A stretch of DNA of 64,000 nucleotides, taken from NCBI RefSeq assembly GCF_016629525.1, contig NZ_AP024269.1:62001-126000 (forward strand), given 5' to 3'. Both the position numbers and the translations under genes were made by a program. Under the pieces are notes generated by a model that worked only from the letters and a program-made list of their open reading frames with translations, searched no databases and had not been told where the DNA came from. How positions within the stretch are numbered: the first letter of the stretch is position 1; each line of letters starts with the position of its first letter. This DNA comes from Kaistia sp. 32K. Its GTDB lineage: Bacteria > Pseudomonadota > Alphaproteobacteria > Rhizobiales > Kaistiaceae. Below, in pieces: positions 1 to 9,522 of this stretch.

Positions 1-712
1 TGATGATGCCGACATTGCGCTCGACGCAGAGCGGCAGTTCCTTGGTCAGCGTCTCCTGCTCGCCGAGCGTGTAGCGCAGCGCCAGCAGGAAGAAGTCCAT
101 GTCGAACATCTCGAGGAAGCGCGGAATCAGGCCGAGCTCGTTGATGCCGGCGCCGATGGCGCGGATGCGGCCCGCCGCCTTCAGTTCGGCGAGCGCGCGC
201 CAGCCGCCATTGGCGAGCTCCGTGAAGCCAGCCTGCACCATCGATTCCGGGCCGCGATGCCACCAGTCGAGGTCGTGAATGATCAGCGTGTCGATGCGGT
301 TCATGCCGAGGCGCTGGAGGCTGTCCTCGTAGGCGCGCATGACGCCGTCATAGCTGTAATCGAAATAATGGTCGAAATGCAGGCCGCCGGACCAGAAGCC
401 GGTGTCGAACTCGTCGGGCTTCTGGATCGGCGCGCGCAGGATGCGGCCGACCTTGGTCGACAGGATCACGTCCTCGCGCGGCTGCTTGTAGAGGAAGCGG
501 CCGACGCGATGCTCGCTCTGGCCGCGACCGTACCACGGGGCCGTGTCATAGTAGCGGACGCCGGCGTCCCAGGCCGTCTGCAGCGTCGCCTCGGCGTCGG
601 CGTCGGTCACCTTGGTGAACAGTTCACCGAGCGGCGCCGCGCCGAAACCGATCTGCGGCAGCATCAATTCGGTGCGGCCGAGTTGCCGGCGCTTGAAAGG
701 ATCCATAGTCAT
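1..712 (-). CDS. Aldo/keto reductase, D-threo-aldose/fucose dehydrogenase type (3' end outside window)
   Basis: This is an NAD(P)-dependent aldo/keto reductase of the branch that oxidises sugars such as L-fucose or D-threo-aldoses. The N-terminal strand LGRTELMLPQIGFGAAPLG, the catalytic-site segment YYDTAPWYG (Asp and Tyr of the AKR tetrad) and the later segment IDTLIIHDLDWWHRG are visible. The C-terminal part lies beyond position 1. Two in-frame ATGs exist (712 and 706); a purine stretch GGGAGAGAG just upstream fits either. It is divergent from a LacI-type regulator, with a LacI-type operator between them, so sugar-responsive control is likely. The family is secure; the exact substrate is inferred. 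Confidence 0.85.
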   Translation of the reverse strand, partial: MTMDPFKRRQLGRTELMLPQIGFGAAPLGELFTKVTDADAEATLQTAWDAGVRYYDTAPWYGRGQSEHRVGRFLYKQPREDVILSTKVGRILRAPIQKPDEFDTGFWSGGLHFDHYFDYSYDGVMRAYEDSLQRLGMNRIDTLIIHDLDWWHRGPESMVQAGFTELANGGWRALAELKAAGRIRAIGAGINELGLIPRFLEMFDMDFFLLALRYTLGEQETLTKELPLCVERNVGII

Positions 713-814
713 CTCTCTCCCTGTGGTCATGCCCGCCGGCGCGCCGAAGCCATGAACAGGCCATGAATCGGCAGCCCCAGGGCGAGGCAGTCGGGCGATA
801 GAACGACATGGATG

Positions 815-828
815 TGTGAACGTCAACA
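815..828. promoter_or_regulatory. Probable LacI-family operator
   Basis: The 14-mer TGTGAACGTCAACA is an imperfect palindrome with the central ACGT and TGT/ACA ends typical of LacI-family sites. It lies between the divergent aldo/keto reductase and the LacI gene. A second, weaker site, TGTAAACGTTATGT (961-974), overlaps the chosen LacI start codon and could give autoregulation. Confidence 0.55.
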
Positions 829-970
829 TAGCCGTGTCGCTTCTTTCGACCGCAACCGCCGCGAGGAAGGGAGGCTTGATTCTCCTTGATTGCCGGCGGG
901 GCGAGTGGCAGTTTGCTGGCTGTGGGTGCCCGGTAGGTCCGGCCGAAGACGGGTCAGGGATGTAAACGTT

Positions 971-2011
971 ATGTCAGCGAAGATGCCGACCGGCGGCCGG
1001 CGCCAGCCGACGATCCACGAGGTGGCGGCGACGGCCGGCGTCTCGATCGGGACGGTCTCGCGCGTCGCCGGCGAGAGCCCGCGCGTGGCGCCGGAGACAC
1101 GGGCCCGCGTGCTGGCGGCGATGGCCGAACTCGGCTACCAGCCCAACGCGGCGGCGCGCGCCATGCGCACCAACCAAACCAAGACCATCGGCTTCCTGAT
1201 CCCGGACATGACCAACCAGGTCTTCGCCCGCGTCGCGCAGGGGGCGGAGGCGGTGTTCGCGCCGGAAGGCTACATGCTGTTCGCCTTCTCGTCGAACCGC
1301 TCGCCGGCGCGCGAGATCGAATTTTTGCAGGCCGCCCGCCAGCGCCGCATGGACGGGCTGATCGTCACGCTGTCGGACGAGACGGCGACAGGCACGATCG
1401 AGGAACTGAAGCGCATGGGCGTGCCGGTCGTGGTGCTAGACCGCGATATCCCGGTCGAGGCCGACGTCGTCTATAGCGAGCACATCCAGCCGATCGAGAC
1501 CGTCGTCGGGCAATTGCTGCAGCTCGGCCATCGCCGCATCGGCCTGATCACCGCCTCGAGCAACATCCGTCCCGGCCGCGACCGGGTCACCGGCTTCAAG
1601 CGGGCGCTCGAGAAGGCGGGCGTGCCGATCGACGAGTGGCTGATCCGCGCCCGCACGCAGAGCGCCGAGCGCGGCGCCGCCGAGACGCATGATCTCCTGA
1701 CCGGGCCGAACCCGCCGACCGCCATTCTCGCTGCCGGCAGCGACATCTTCTATGGCGCGCTGAAGGCGGTGCGGCTGCTCGGCCTGTCGATCCCGGACGA
1801 TATTTCCTTCGTCGGCTCCGACGATGCGCTGCTCGGCGAGCTCGTCTATCCGCCGATCACGGTGATCGACCGCGACATGGTCGAGGTCGGCCGCCAGGCG
1901 GCCGGCCTGCTGATCGAGCGGCTGAAGGGGCTCGACATGCCGCCGCGCCGGATCATGCTCGGCAGCAGCGTCATCCTGCGAAGCTCGATCGCCCCGCCGA
2001 AGCGGCGCTGA
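971..2011 (+). CDS. LacI-family transcriptional regulator
   Basis: A 346-residue sugar-responsive repressor. Residues 15-60 form the LacI helix-turn-helix and hinge helix (TIHEVAATAGVSIGTVSR, then YQPNAAARAMRT). A periplasmic-binding-protein-like effector domain follows (IGFLIPDMTNQVFARV, then FVGSDDALLGELVYPPITV near the C-terminus). The frame is open upstream to 890, but the ATG at 971 gives the usual family N-terminus. It is divergent from the aldo/keto reductase and probably controls it. The effector sugar cannot be read from the sequence. A strong terminator follows. Confidence 0.9.
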   Translation: MSAKMPTGGRRQPTIHEVAATAGVSIGTVSRVAGESPRVAPETRARVLAAMAELGYQPNAAARAMRTNQTKTIGFLIPDMTNQVFARVAQGAEAVFAPEGYMLFAFSSNRSPAREIEFLQAARQRRMDGLIVTLSDETATGTIEELKRMGVPVVVLDRDIPVEADVVYSEHIQPIETVVGQLLQLGHRRIGLITASSNIRPGRDRVTGFKRALEKAGVPIDEWLIRARTQSAERGAAETHDLLTGPNPPTAILAAGSDIFYGALKAVRLLGLSIPDDISFVGSDDALLGELVYPPITVIDRDMVEVGRQAAGLLIERLKGLDMPPRRIMLGSSVILRSSIAPPKRR

Positions 2012-2049
2012 ACGAACGAAGCCGCCGCGGCGCCGGGGCTGAAACGAAA

Positions 2050-2082
2050 GAACCCGGGCCGTGGCGGCCCGGGTTCTTTTTT
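2050..2082 (+). terminator. Rho-independent terminator after LacI gene
   Basis: A perfect 11-bp stem (GAACCCGGGCC at 2050-2060, complement at 2066-2076) with loop GTGGC is followed by six T. It ends the LacI transcript, and lies just before the convergent RND permease gene. Confidence 0.9.
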
Positions 2083-2103
2083 GTTGGCGAGGGGCAGGGG
2101 CGC

Positions 2104-5100
2104 TTACGCCGGTTCCTGCTTGGCCTCGATCGCCGGAATTGCCGGCTCGGCCTTCTTCTTCGTCTTGCCGTCACGCCCGCCGATCAGCTTGTAAAACAGC
2201 GGGATGAAGAAGACGGCGATGAAGGTTGCCGCCAGCATGCCGCCGATGACGCCGGTGCCGATCGAATGGCGGCTGGCGGAGCCGGCGCCTGTCGAGATCG
2301 CCAGCGGCAGCACGCCGAGGATGAAGGCGAGCGACGTCATGACGATCGGACGGAAGCGCAGGCGCGCCGCCTCGAGCGCGGCGTCGAAGGCGCTCATGCC
2401 TTCCTCGCGCTTGATCACCGCGAACTCGACGATCAGGATCGCGTTCTTCGCGGCGAGGCCGATCAGCGTCACCAGGCCGATCTGGAAGTACACGTCGTTG
2501 CTCAGTCCCCGGAGCCAGATGGCCAAGAGGGCGCCGAACAGGGCGAACGGTACCGCCAGGATGACGGCGAAGGGCAGCGACCAGCGCTCGTACTGGGCGG
2601 CGAGGATCAGGAACACCATGATGATGCCGAAGATCAGCGCCTGCTGGCCGGTGCCGCCGGTGGCGATTTCCTGGTAGGCGGAGCCCGTCCAGGCGACCGT
2701 GTAGTTGGCGGGAAGCGCCGTGGCCGCGACCTCGCGGATCGCCGCCAGCGCCTGGCCGGAGGAATAGCCGGGCGCTGGGTTGCCCATCACCTTGGCGGCC
2801 GGGAAGTTGTTGAAGCGCTCCAGGAGGTCCGGACCAATGGTCCGATCGACGGTGACGAGCGTGTCGAGCGGGATCATGCTGCCGCTGTCGGACCGCACGA
2901 AGACCTGGCTGAGATCGCTCGGCTTCTCGCGGAAGTTCGCCTCCGACTGCAGCTTGACCTGGAAATTGCGGCCATAGAGCGTGAAGTCGTTGACGTACAG
3001 GCTGCCGAAGGTCGCCTGCATGGTCGCGAAGATCGACGTCAACGGGACGCGAAGGGCCTTGGCCTTCTCGCGGTCGACATTGATCTTGAACTCCGGAACG
3101 TTGGTCGAGAGCGTCGTGCGGACGCCCGTGAGTTCCGGCCGCTTGGAGGCGGCGTCGATCAGCGCCTGGGTGGAGGCGAGCAGCTGCTGCGTGCCGCCGC
3201 CGGCGCGGTCCTGGACGTACAGCTCGAAGCCGCCCGTCGTGCTCAGGCCCTGGATCGGCGGCGGGTTGAAGGCCAGGATCATGCCGTCCTGGATGCCGGC
3301 GTTCATGCCCATGATCTGGCCGGGCATGGCGCGGGCGTCCAGATTGGGGCTCTTGCGCTCGGACCAGTCCTTCAGCATGACGAAGCTGGCGCCGGCGCTG
3401 GGCGACTGCGAGCCGGCCAGGAGGTCGAAGCCCGAGAAGGCCAGCACGCTCTTCACCGCGGGATGCGACGACATGTTTTCGCTCGCCGTCGACATGACGT
3501 CGCTGGTGCGCGTCAGCGCCGCCGCCGGCGGCAGCACGCCGACGACGATCAGATAGCCCTGGTCCTCGTCCGGCACCAGCGCGCCGGGGATCTTGGTGGA
3601 CAGGTAGCCTGCGGCGCCCACCATGACGGCGAACAGCGTGATGCCGAGCGCGGCGCGCTTCAGGAAGAAGCGGACGCCCGCCGTATAGCCGCTGGTGATC
3701 CGGTCGAAGACGCGGTTGAACCAGCGGAACGGCGCCCAGGGCTCGTGGTGGCCCGGCTTCAGGATCAGGGCGCAGAGCGCCGGGGTCAGCGTCAGCGCGA
3801 CGATGCCCGAGATGGTCACCGAGACGGCGATGGTGATGGCGAACTGGCGATACATCTCGCCGGCGAGACCGCCCATGAAGGCGACCGGCACGAACACCGA
3901 GACGAGCACCAGCACGATGGCGATGACGGGGCCCGTCACTTCGCTCATCGCCTTGATCGTCGCCTCGCGTGGCGGCAGCTTCTCCGTCGTCATGATGCGT
4001 TCGACGTTCTCGAGCACCACGATGGCGTCGTCGACGACGATACCGATCGCGAGCACCAGGCCGAACAGGGTCAGGAGGTTGATCGAGAAGCCGAGCAGAT
4101 ACATGCCCGCGAAGGTGCCGAGGATCGACACCGGCACGGCGATCAGCGGGATCAGCGTCGCCCGCCAGTTCTGCAGGAAGACGAAGACGACGACCACCAC
4201 GAGGATCAGCGCCTCGATGAAGGTCTGGATCACCTCGTCGATCGAGGCCTGCACGAACAGCGTCGTGTCATAGGGGATCGAGTAGCTGACGCCTTCCGGC
4301 ATCCGCGTCGCGATCTCGTCCAGCCTCTCCTTCACGAGATGGATCGTATTGAGCGCGTTGGCGCCCGGCTGGAGATAGATGCCGATCGGAACCGTCGGCT
4401 TGCCGGAGAGCGCGGCGCGGAAGCCGTAGTCCTGGGCGCCGAGATCGATGCGCGCGACATCGCGCAGCCTGAGTGTGGCGGCGTTCGGGTCGGCGCGCAG
4501 GATGATGTTGCCGAAGGCCTCGGGGTCGGGCAGGCGGCCGTCGGTGGTGACGGCATAGGAGAAGACGAGCTCGCCCTCGGTCGGCGGATCACCGACGCGG
4601 CCGGCGGCGTATTGCTGGTTCTGCTCGCGGATGGCGGTGGCGACGTCGTCCGTCGTCAGGCCGAACTGCGCCAGCTTGTCCGGGCGAAGCCAGACGCGCA
4701 TGGCGTAGTTTTCGCGGCTGAACAGGTTCGCCTCGCCGACGCCGGGGGTGCGCTTCAGCTCGTCGATGATGTTGAGCAGCGCGTAGTTGGCGAGATAGAC
4801 GGAGTCATACTGCGGATTGTCCGAGGTCAGCGCCACCACGGCCAGGATCGAGCTGGACTGCTTGTTGACGGTGACGCCGAGGCGCTGCACTTCCGAGGGG
4901 AGGGCCGAAAGCGCGCGCTGGACGCGGTTGTTGACGTTGATGGTCGCCTGGTCGGCGTCGGTGCCGGTGGCAAAGGTCACGATCAGTCGCATCGAGCCGG
5001 AGCCCGAGTTGATCGACTGCATGTAGATCATGTTCTCGACGCCGTTGATCTGCTCTTCGAGCGGGGCAGCGACGGTCTGCGTCAGCACTTCCGCGCTGGC

Positions 5101-5253
5101 GCCGGGATAGGTGGCGGTGACGACCACCTGCGGCGGCGTCAGCTCGGGATACTGCGCGATCGGCAGGGCGCGCATGGCGAGAAGGCCCGCCAGCACGATG
5201 ACGATCGAGATGACGGCCGCGAAGACCGGCCGATCGACGAAGAAACGGTTCAT
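2104..5253 (-). CDS. RND multidrug efflux permease (AcrB/MexB/BepE type, HAE1)
   Basis: A 1049-residue inner-membrane proton/drug antiporter, the full length of HAE1 pumps. The N-terminus [17 protein letters not shown] is classic. The TM4 segment [18 protein letters not shown] carries the paired Asp residues of the proton relay, and the second half has the usual repeat ([17 protein letters not shown]). The Lys/Arg-rich C-terminus is cytoplasmic. Its start overlaps the adaptor stop by one base (TGATG on the coding strand), so the two are co-translated. It needs a TolC-type partner; none is in this operon, so the outer membrane factor is presumably encoded elsewhere. Confidence 0.96.
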   Translation of the reverse strand: MNRFFVDRPVFAAVISIVIVLAGLLAMRALPIAQYPELTPPQVVVTATYPGASAEVLTQTVAAPLEEQINGVENMIYMQSINSGSGSMRLIVTFATGTDADQATINVNNRVQRALSALPSEVQRLGVTVNKQSSSILAVVALTSDNPQYDSVYLANYALLNIIDELKRTPGVGEANLFSRENYAMRVWLRPDKLAQFGLTTDDVATAIREQNQQYAAGRVGDPPTEGELVFSYAVTTDGRLPDPEAFGNIILRADPNAATLRLRDVARIDLGAQDYGFRAALSGKPTVPIGIYLQPGANALNTIHLVKERLDEIATRMPEGVSYSIPYDTTLFVQASIDEVIQTFIEALILVVVVVFVFLQNWRATLIPLIAVPVSILGTFAGMYLLGFSINLLTLFGLVLAIGIVVDDAIVVLENVERIMTTEKLPPREATIKAMSEVTGPVIAIVLVLVSVFVPVAFMGGLAGEMYRQFAITIAVSVTISGIVALTLTPALCALILKPGHHEPWAPFRWFNRVFDRITSGYTAGVRFFLKRAALGITLFAVMVGAAGYLSTKIPGALVPDEDQGYLIVVGVLPPAAALTRTSDVMSTASENMSSHPAVKSVLAFSGFDLLAGSQSPSAGASFVMLKDWSERKSPNLDARAMPGQIMGMNAGIQDGMILAFNPPPIQGLSTTGGFELYVQDRAGGGTQQLLASTQALIDAASKRPELTGVRTTLSTNVPEFKINVDREKAKALRVPLTSIFATMQATFGSLYVNDFTLYGRNFQVKLQSEANFREKPSDLSQVFVRSDSGSMIPLDTLVTVDRTIGPDLLERFNNFPAAKVMGNPAPGYSSGQALAAIREVAATALPANYTVAWTGSAYQEIATGGTGQQALIFGIIMVFLILAAQYERWSLPFAVILAVPFALFGALLAIWLRGLSNDVYFQIGLVTLIGLAAKNAILIVEFAVIKREEGMSAFDAALEAARLRFRPIVMTSLAFILGVLPLAISTGAGSASRHSIGTGVIGGMLAATFIAVFFIPLFYKLIGGRDGKTKKKAEPAIPAIEAKQEPA

Positions 5254-6413
5254 CAGCTCGCCTGCTCAGTCTGGGCGGTTGCCTTGCCGGGGGCGACCGG
5301 CGCGCCGGCGCGGACCTTGATCACGCCGGAGGTGATGACCTGGTCGCCGGACTTCAGGCCGTCGAGCACGACCCAGCCGCCCTCGACCGCCGCGCCGAGC
5401 GTGACCGGGGTGATCGAGGCGACGTTCTTGTCGTCGATCGTGTAGACGAACTTGCCCTGCGGTCCCTGCATCACGGCGACCTCCGGCACGACGATCGCCG
5501 AGGCGAGCTTCATGCCGGTCACGGTGACGCGCACGAACTGGCCGGGGATCAGGTAGAGATCCGGATTCTCGAACACGGCGCGCGAGCGGATGGTGCCGGT
5601 CTGCGTGTCGATGCTCGACGAGGTGAAGTCGATCTCGCCGGCCTTGTCGTAGTGCTTGCCGTCGCCGAAGGTGATGTTCGCCGTCAGCTTGATGTCGGAT
5701 GCGCCATTGTTCTGCTCCTCGGCGATGCGGCGGATTTCCGCCACGTCGGTGTCGTTGAGCGAGAAGTTCACATAGACCGGGTCGAGCTGCGTGATGGTGG
5801 TCAGCAGGCTGTCGGTGGTGCCGACGCCGATCAGGCTGCCCTCGGGAACGACGTCCAGGCTGGTCACGCCGTCGATCGGCGCCCGCACCGTGGCATAGTC
5901 GAGATTGATCTGCGCGGTTTTCAGCTGCGCCTTGGCGGCGGCGACGGCGGCTTCCGCCAGATCGACGGCGGACAGGGCGTCATCGCGGGTCTTCTGCGAG
6001 CCGACCTGGCGACTGAACAGCTCGACCGCGCGCACCTTGTCGCGCGATGCCTGGGCCAACTGGGCCTCGGCGGTCTGCAGCTGGGCCTGGGCGCGGGCAA
6101 CTTCCGCCTCGTAGGTGGTCGGATCGACGCGGAACAGCACGTCGCCGGCCTTGACGCGCGCACCCTCGACATAGGCGCGTTCCTTCAGGATGCCGCCGAC
6201 CTGGGCGCGGACCTGCACCTCCCGGAACGCCGAGACGCGGCCGGCATAGGTATAGCTCAGCGGGACTTCGCGCGCCTTCAGGGTCGAGATTTCGACGCTT
6301 GGCGGTGGCGGTGCCGCAGGCGCCTGCGCAATGGCTGTGGCCGGGAGCGCCAAAAGGCTGGCGCCGAGCAGGAGCGCTGATAGGGTCGTGGGGGGCACGA
6401 AGGGCAATCGCAT
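5253..6413 (-). CDS. RND periplasmic adaptor protein (AcrA/MexA type)
   Basis: A 386-residue membrane fusion protein linking the RND permease to an outer membrane channel. It has an N-terminal signal or anchor segment ([21 protein letters not shown]), lipoyl halves ([21 protein letters not shown] and [15 protein letters not shown]), a coiled-coil hairpin rich in Ala/Gln between them, and the beta-barrel segment (PGQFVRVTV). The frame is open to 6578, but the extension would run into the divergent promoter; the ATG at 6413 gives a normal signal peptide. It is the first gene of the two-gene pump operon and is divergent from the TetR gene. Confidence 0.94.
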   Translation of the reverse strand: MRLPFVPPTTLSALLLGASLLALPATAIAQAPAAPPPPSVEISTLKAREVPLSYTYAGRVSAFREVQVRAQVGGILKERAYVEGARVKAGDVLFRVDPTTYEAEVARAQAQLQTAEAQLAQASRDKVRAVELFSRQVGSQKTRDDALSAVDLAEAAVAAAKAQLKTAQINLDYATVRAPIDGVTSLDVVPEGSLIGVGTTDSLLTTITQLDPVYVNFSLNDTDVAEIRRIAEEQNNGASDIKLTANITFGDGKHYDKAGEIDFTSSSIDTQTGTIRSRAVFENPDLYLIPGQFVRVTVTGMKLASAIVVPEVAVMQGPQGKFVYTIDDKNVASITPVTLGAAVEGGWVVLDGLKSGDQVITSGVIKVRAGAPVAPGKATAQTEQAS

Positions 6414-6462
6414 GATATTGCACCGCAAAAAATGACGAGTCTGGAATTGTTGCAGCACCGCA

Positions 6463-6486
6463 TATATACCGACATTGATGTATGTA
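6463..6486. promoter_or_regulatory. Probable TetR/AcrR-type operator in divergent promoter
   Basis: A 24-bp imperfect inverted repeat: right half GATGTATGTA, left half TATATACCGA, spacer CATT. The right half closely resembles one arm of the AcrR operator of E. coli; the left arm matches 6 of 10 positions. It sits between the adaptor start (6413) and the regulator start (6502), where it could repress both. Confidence 0.6.
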
Positions 6487-6501
6487 AAGGGGAGTTGGTA
6501 A

Positions 6502-7167
6502 GTGCGGCGTACAAAATCTGAGTCTGAGGAAACTCGGCAACGCATCCTGAACGCGGCGGAAACCGTGTTTCTCGACATCGGTGTGTCGCGCGCGTCGCTC
6601 GACCGTATCGCGACGGAAGCGGGGGTGACGCGGGGTGCGATCTACTGGCATTTCGCCAACAAGCAGGAGCTCCTGACGGCGATCTGCGCCCGCGTCTACG
6701 ACCTGCATGACGGCGTCGTCACCCGCAGCTGCGGCGAGGGCGGCGATCCCTTGCAGCGGCTGCTCGACTGGGGGCTCGAGGTGATCGAGCTGTTCGTCCG
6801 GGACGAGCACACCCGCCAAGTCTACAAGATCGTCGTGACGCGCTGCGAATACACCGGCGAGATGCAGGAGGCGCTGCGGCTTCAGCAGACCATGCATGAC
6901 ACCATGGTGGCGAACTTCCGGTGCGCCTTCGAGGCGGTCGAAGCGGCCGGCCAACTGGCCGAGGGCTGGACCGCGGAATCGGCCTCGACCACGCTGAAGT
7001 GCTTCATGTCGGGCATGCTGGACAACTGGCTTCGCTACGATTTCGACGCCGATGTCGCCAAGACCTACCGGGCCTGCCTGCGGGGTCTCGTCGAGAGCTT
7101 TCGCAGCAAGGATGACGCGCCGATTGCGCCGGGAACAGCCCTCAAAGGGGGTATGGTCTCCGCCTGA
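6502..7167 (+). CDS. TetR-family repressor of the RND pump (AcrR/BepR type)
   Basis: A 221-residue TetR regulator. Residues 10-55 form the TetR helix-turn-helix (RQRILNAAETVFLDIGVSR, then ATEAGVTRGAIYWHFANK). The C-terminal half is the divergent ligand-binding domain. The start is GTG, chosen because AAGGGGAG lies 7 bases upstream and the protein then begins with the usual basic RRTKSESEETR. It is divergent from the efflux operon with an Acr-like palindrome between, so it most likely represses the pump and itself until a drug binds. Confidence 0.92.
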   Translation: MRRTKSESEETRQRILNAAETVFLDIGVSRASLDRIATEAGVTRGAIYWHFANKQELLTAICARVYDLHDGVVTRSCGEGGDPLQRLLDWGLEVIELFVRDEHTRQVYKIVVTRCEYTGEMQEALRLQQTMHDTMVANFRCAFEAVEAAGQLAEGWTAESASTTLKCFMSGMLDNWLRYDFDADVAKTYRACLRGLVESFRSKDDAPIAPGTALKGGMVSA

Positions 7168-7398
7168 CGATGCAGGATCCCACCCAAATCCTACCCAAGT
7201 TGACGTAACGGAATGTGCAGGATAGTTTGAATTTCAGAATATCCTGAGCTGTCGTCCGGAGGGGGTGCAACCGTTTCTTGCCGTCATGCCGTTCGCGGGG
7301 GAATGCGGCGGCGGTCGTTCGGCATCCATGCGCCATTGAGCTGACGAGCGGGCTGCCTCGAGCGAGGCGCCCGCCGGGCCGGCAATTCGTGCGTGGGA

Positions 7399-7578
7399 TC
7401 AGTCGGACAGCAACTGGCGTCCGATCGCCCACCACAGCAGGATGCTGATGGCGATGAGGCCCGCATAGACGGCCGTGCGCAGGAGCGCCCTGCCGATCAC
7501 GCCGGGTTCGAGCGGCGCGGTTCGGCTTTTGCGTCTTTCGGACGTCTCCGGGCCGAAGGCCGGCTTTTCGGCGGTCAT
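7399..7578 (-). CDS. Small single-pass membrane protein, unknown function
   Basis: A possible 59-residue protein: a polar N-terminal half (residues 1-30) followed by one hydrophobic helix (TAVYAGLIAISILLWWAIG) and a short tail. The start is uncertain: in-frame ATGs exist at 7578, 7587 and 7596, and only weak Shine-Dalgarno sequence precedes them. It stands alone between the TetR gene and exoY. I do not recognise a family; composition and the clear TM helix make it plausible but unproven. Confidence 0.45.
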   Translation of the reverse strand: MTAEKPAFGPETSERRKSRTAPLEPGVIGRALLRTAVYAGLIAISILLWWAIGRQLLSD

Positions 7579-7689
7579 CAGGCGCATTCCAGACATGACG
7601 GGTGAGAATCGGACGCAATTCGGACGACGTTCGCGATGTGACTTTGCCAAGGGGGCCGTGTCAATTCCTCTGCGTAATGGGGGGTGGGA

Positions 7690-8385
7690 ATGGGACCTTC
7701 ATCGATCCGCGCGACGAGCGCGGAAGCGGGGGCTCGGGCCGCCGGCGTCGGGACCGGGGCGAAGCCGCGCGGCTATCGGCTCAAGCGCGGCCTCGACATC
7801 GGCGTCGCGACCTTCGCCATCCTGCTGCTGCTGCCGGTCGGCGTGATCGTCGCGTTCCTCGTCGGGCTCGGCGGCGGGCCGGTCTTCTATGTCGCGCCGC
7901 GCCGGGGAGCCGGCGGCCGGCGCTTCCACATGTACAAGTTCCGCACCATGGTTCCGGGCGCCGACGCCATTCTCGACGAGTTCCTGCAGGGTAATCCCGA
8001 GGCCCGCTGGCGCTATGCCCGGACCTACAAGATCGAAGGCGATCCCCGGATCACCTGGATGGGGCGGTTCCTGCGGCGGTTCAGCCTCGACGAGCTGCCG
8101 CAGTTCTTCAACGTCCTGCGCGGCGACATGAGCCTTGTCGGGCCGCGGCCACGCGGCGAGATCGAATTCGCGAGCGCCGCCCCGGGCGACCGGCTGTTCG
8201 AGGCCTATTATCTCTGCCGCCCCGGCATGACCGGGCTGTGGCAGGTGTCCGGGCGCTCCCGCACGGACTACCAGACCCGCCTCGAATTCGACGCCGACTA
8301 TGCGAGGAAAGTCAGCCTCGCCGGCGATCTCGTCATCCTGGCGAGGACAGTGCCGGCGGCGCTGATCGGCACCGGCGCCTATTGA
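7690..8385 (+). CDS. exoY: Sugar-phosphate transferase, ExoY/WcaJ-type EPS priming enzyme
   Basis: A 231-residue membrane enzyme that transfers a hexose-1-phosphate from a UDP-sugar to undecaprenyl phosphate, starting EPS repeat-unit assembly. One N-terminal TM helix ([21 protein letters not shown]) is followed by the cytoplasmic catalytic domain with the family motifs [28 protein letters not shown] and [14 protein letters not shown]. It is the length of ExoY and lacks the large N-terminal domain of WbaP/WcaJ. It is convergent with the minus-strand EPS operon that follows. Sugar specificity (galactose versus glucose) is not decided by sequence reading. Confidence 0.9.
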   Translation: MGPSSIRATSAEAGARAAGVGTGAKPRGYRLKRGLDIGVATFAILLLLPVGVIVAFLVGLGGGPVFYVAPRRGAGGRRFHMYKFRTMVPGADAILDEFLQGNPEARWRYARTYKIEGDPRITWMGRFLRRFSLDELPQFFNVLRGDMSLVGPRPRGEIEFASAAPGDRLFEAYYLCRPGMTGLWQVSGRSRTDYQTRLEFDADYARKVSLAGDLVILARTVPAALIGTGAY

Positions 8386-8403
8386 GCCCCGGAAAGCTGG
8401 CCG

Positions 8404-9522
8404 TCAGCGTCGGCGCATCAGCGCGTGATAGAGTTTTGCATGGGCCGCCGATCCCGCGCTGCGCAGATAGCGCGCGGCCACCAGAAGGCGGCCGTTCTCG
8501 GCCAGGCGGGCATGGCGGGCGGGATTTCCCAGCAGGTCGAGGATCGCGGCGGCATAGTCCCGAGGGTCGAAGCCGTCGATGAGACGGCCGGTCTCGCCGT
8601 CGATCACGATCTCGCTTGTGCCGCCGATCTTCGACGCGACGACCGGCAGGCCGCAATGCAGCGCCTCGATCGGCGCGATCGGATGCCCCTCCCAGAGCGA
8701 CGGCAGCACGAGCAGCCGGGCCGAACGAAGCGCTCGCAGCACCTCGGCGCGGGGCAGCGCACCGGCCAATGTAATCGCGGCACGGGCCGGGCTGGCGGCG
8801 ATCCGCGCCCTGAGCGCCGGCTCGAGCGGGCCGCCGCCGATCATCAGGAGCCGCAGGCCCGATCCGGCCAGATGCTCCCGAAGCCGTTCCATGATGTCGA
8901 CCAGGAAGAGCGGGTTCTTCTGGGGGTGGGCCCGGCCGGCGAAGACCAAGTCGAAGCGTTGATCCAGCGGCTCGATGCCGGCGAAATCGGCGGGGTCGAT
9001 GCCGTTCGGGATTCCATGTCCCCTCGGATCGTCGCGGCCGAGAATGGCTTCCCGGTCGGCGCTGTCGCGATCGGCGCCGGCGACGAAGACGACGGCGTGG
9101 GCTTGACCGGCGATGCGGCGTTCGGCCAGCCGGCCGAGCGCGCGGAGTGGTAACGGCTTGTTAGCGTGGTGGTAGCCGTGGACGGTGTAGACGAGCGGTC
9201 GTGATATCCGGTGCCGGGGCGATGTCAGCGGCAGCCCGGCGCGGGCGCCATGGGCATGGATGATGTCGGGTTGGATGCGGTCGATCCGCTCGGCGAGGCG
9301 ACCCGGCAGGCGCGGGTCGAGCCGGCCGGTGAAGAAGTCGAGCGCCTCGGTCCGGATCCCTGCCTCCGTCGCCGCCGTTAGCAGCGCAGATCCTGGCCGG
9401 GTGACCAGCGAGACGTCGAAATCGCCGGAGCGGACGAGATCGCGGCAGAGCCCGAGCACGGCGGTCGCGCCGCCGCCGGGGCTGCCATCCGGCAGGATGT
9501 GCAGGATGCGCGGGCGACTCAT
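8404..9522 (-). CDS. GT4-family glycosyltransferase (EPS repeat unit)
   Basis: A 372-residue retaining glycosyltransferase with GT-B fold. The N-terminal domain starts ILHILPDGSPGGGATAVLGL with the glycine-rich acceptor loop; PNGID and FAGRAHPQKNPLFLVDI mark the linker and second domain; EGHPIAPIE is the E-x7-E donor-site motif, followed by GLPVVASKIGGTSEIV. It is the last gene of a minus-strand operon with 4-nt overlaps (SDR, GT4, flippase, GT4). It probably adds one sugar of the EPS repeat unit at the cytoplasmic membrane face. Confidence 0.9.
   Translation of the reverse strand: MSRPRILHILPDGSPGGGATAVLGLCRDLVRSGDFDVSLVTRPGSALLTAATEAGIRTEALDFFTGRLDPRLPGRLAERIDRIQPDIIHAHGARAGLPLTSPRHRISRPLVYTVHGYHHANKPLPLRALGRLAERRIAGQAHAVVFVAGADRDSADREAILGRDDPRGHGIPNGIDPADFAGIEPLDQRFDLVFAGRAHPQKNPLFLVDIMERLREHLAGSGLRLLMIGGGPLEPALRARIAASPARAAITLAGALPRAEVLRALRSARLLVLPSLWEGHPIAPIEALHCGLPVVASKIGGTSEIVIDGETGRLIDGFDPRDYAAAILDLLGNPARHARLAENGRLLVAARYLRSAGSAAHAKLYHALMRRR

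Noticed and set aside
2266..5445. Open frame of about 1059 codons on the plus strand opposite the RND permease
   Set aside because: The product is Arg/Asp/Gly/His-rich low-quality sequence with no domain, while the opposite strand encodes a complete AcrB-type pump. It is a by-product of high G+C.
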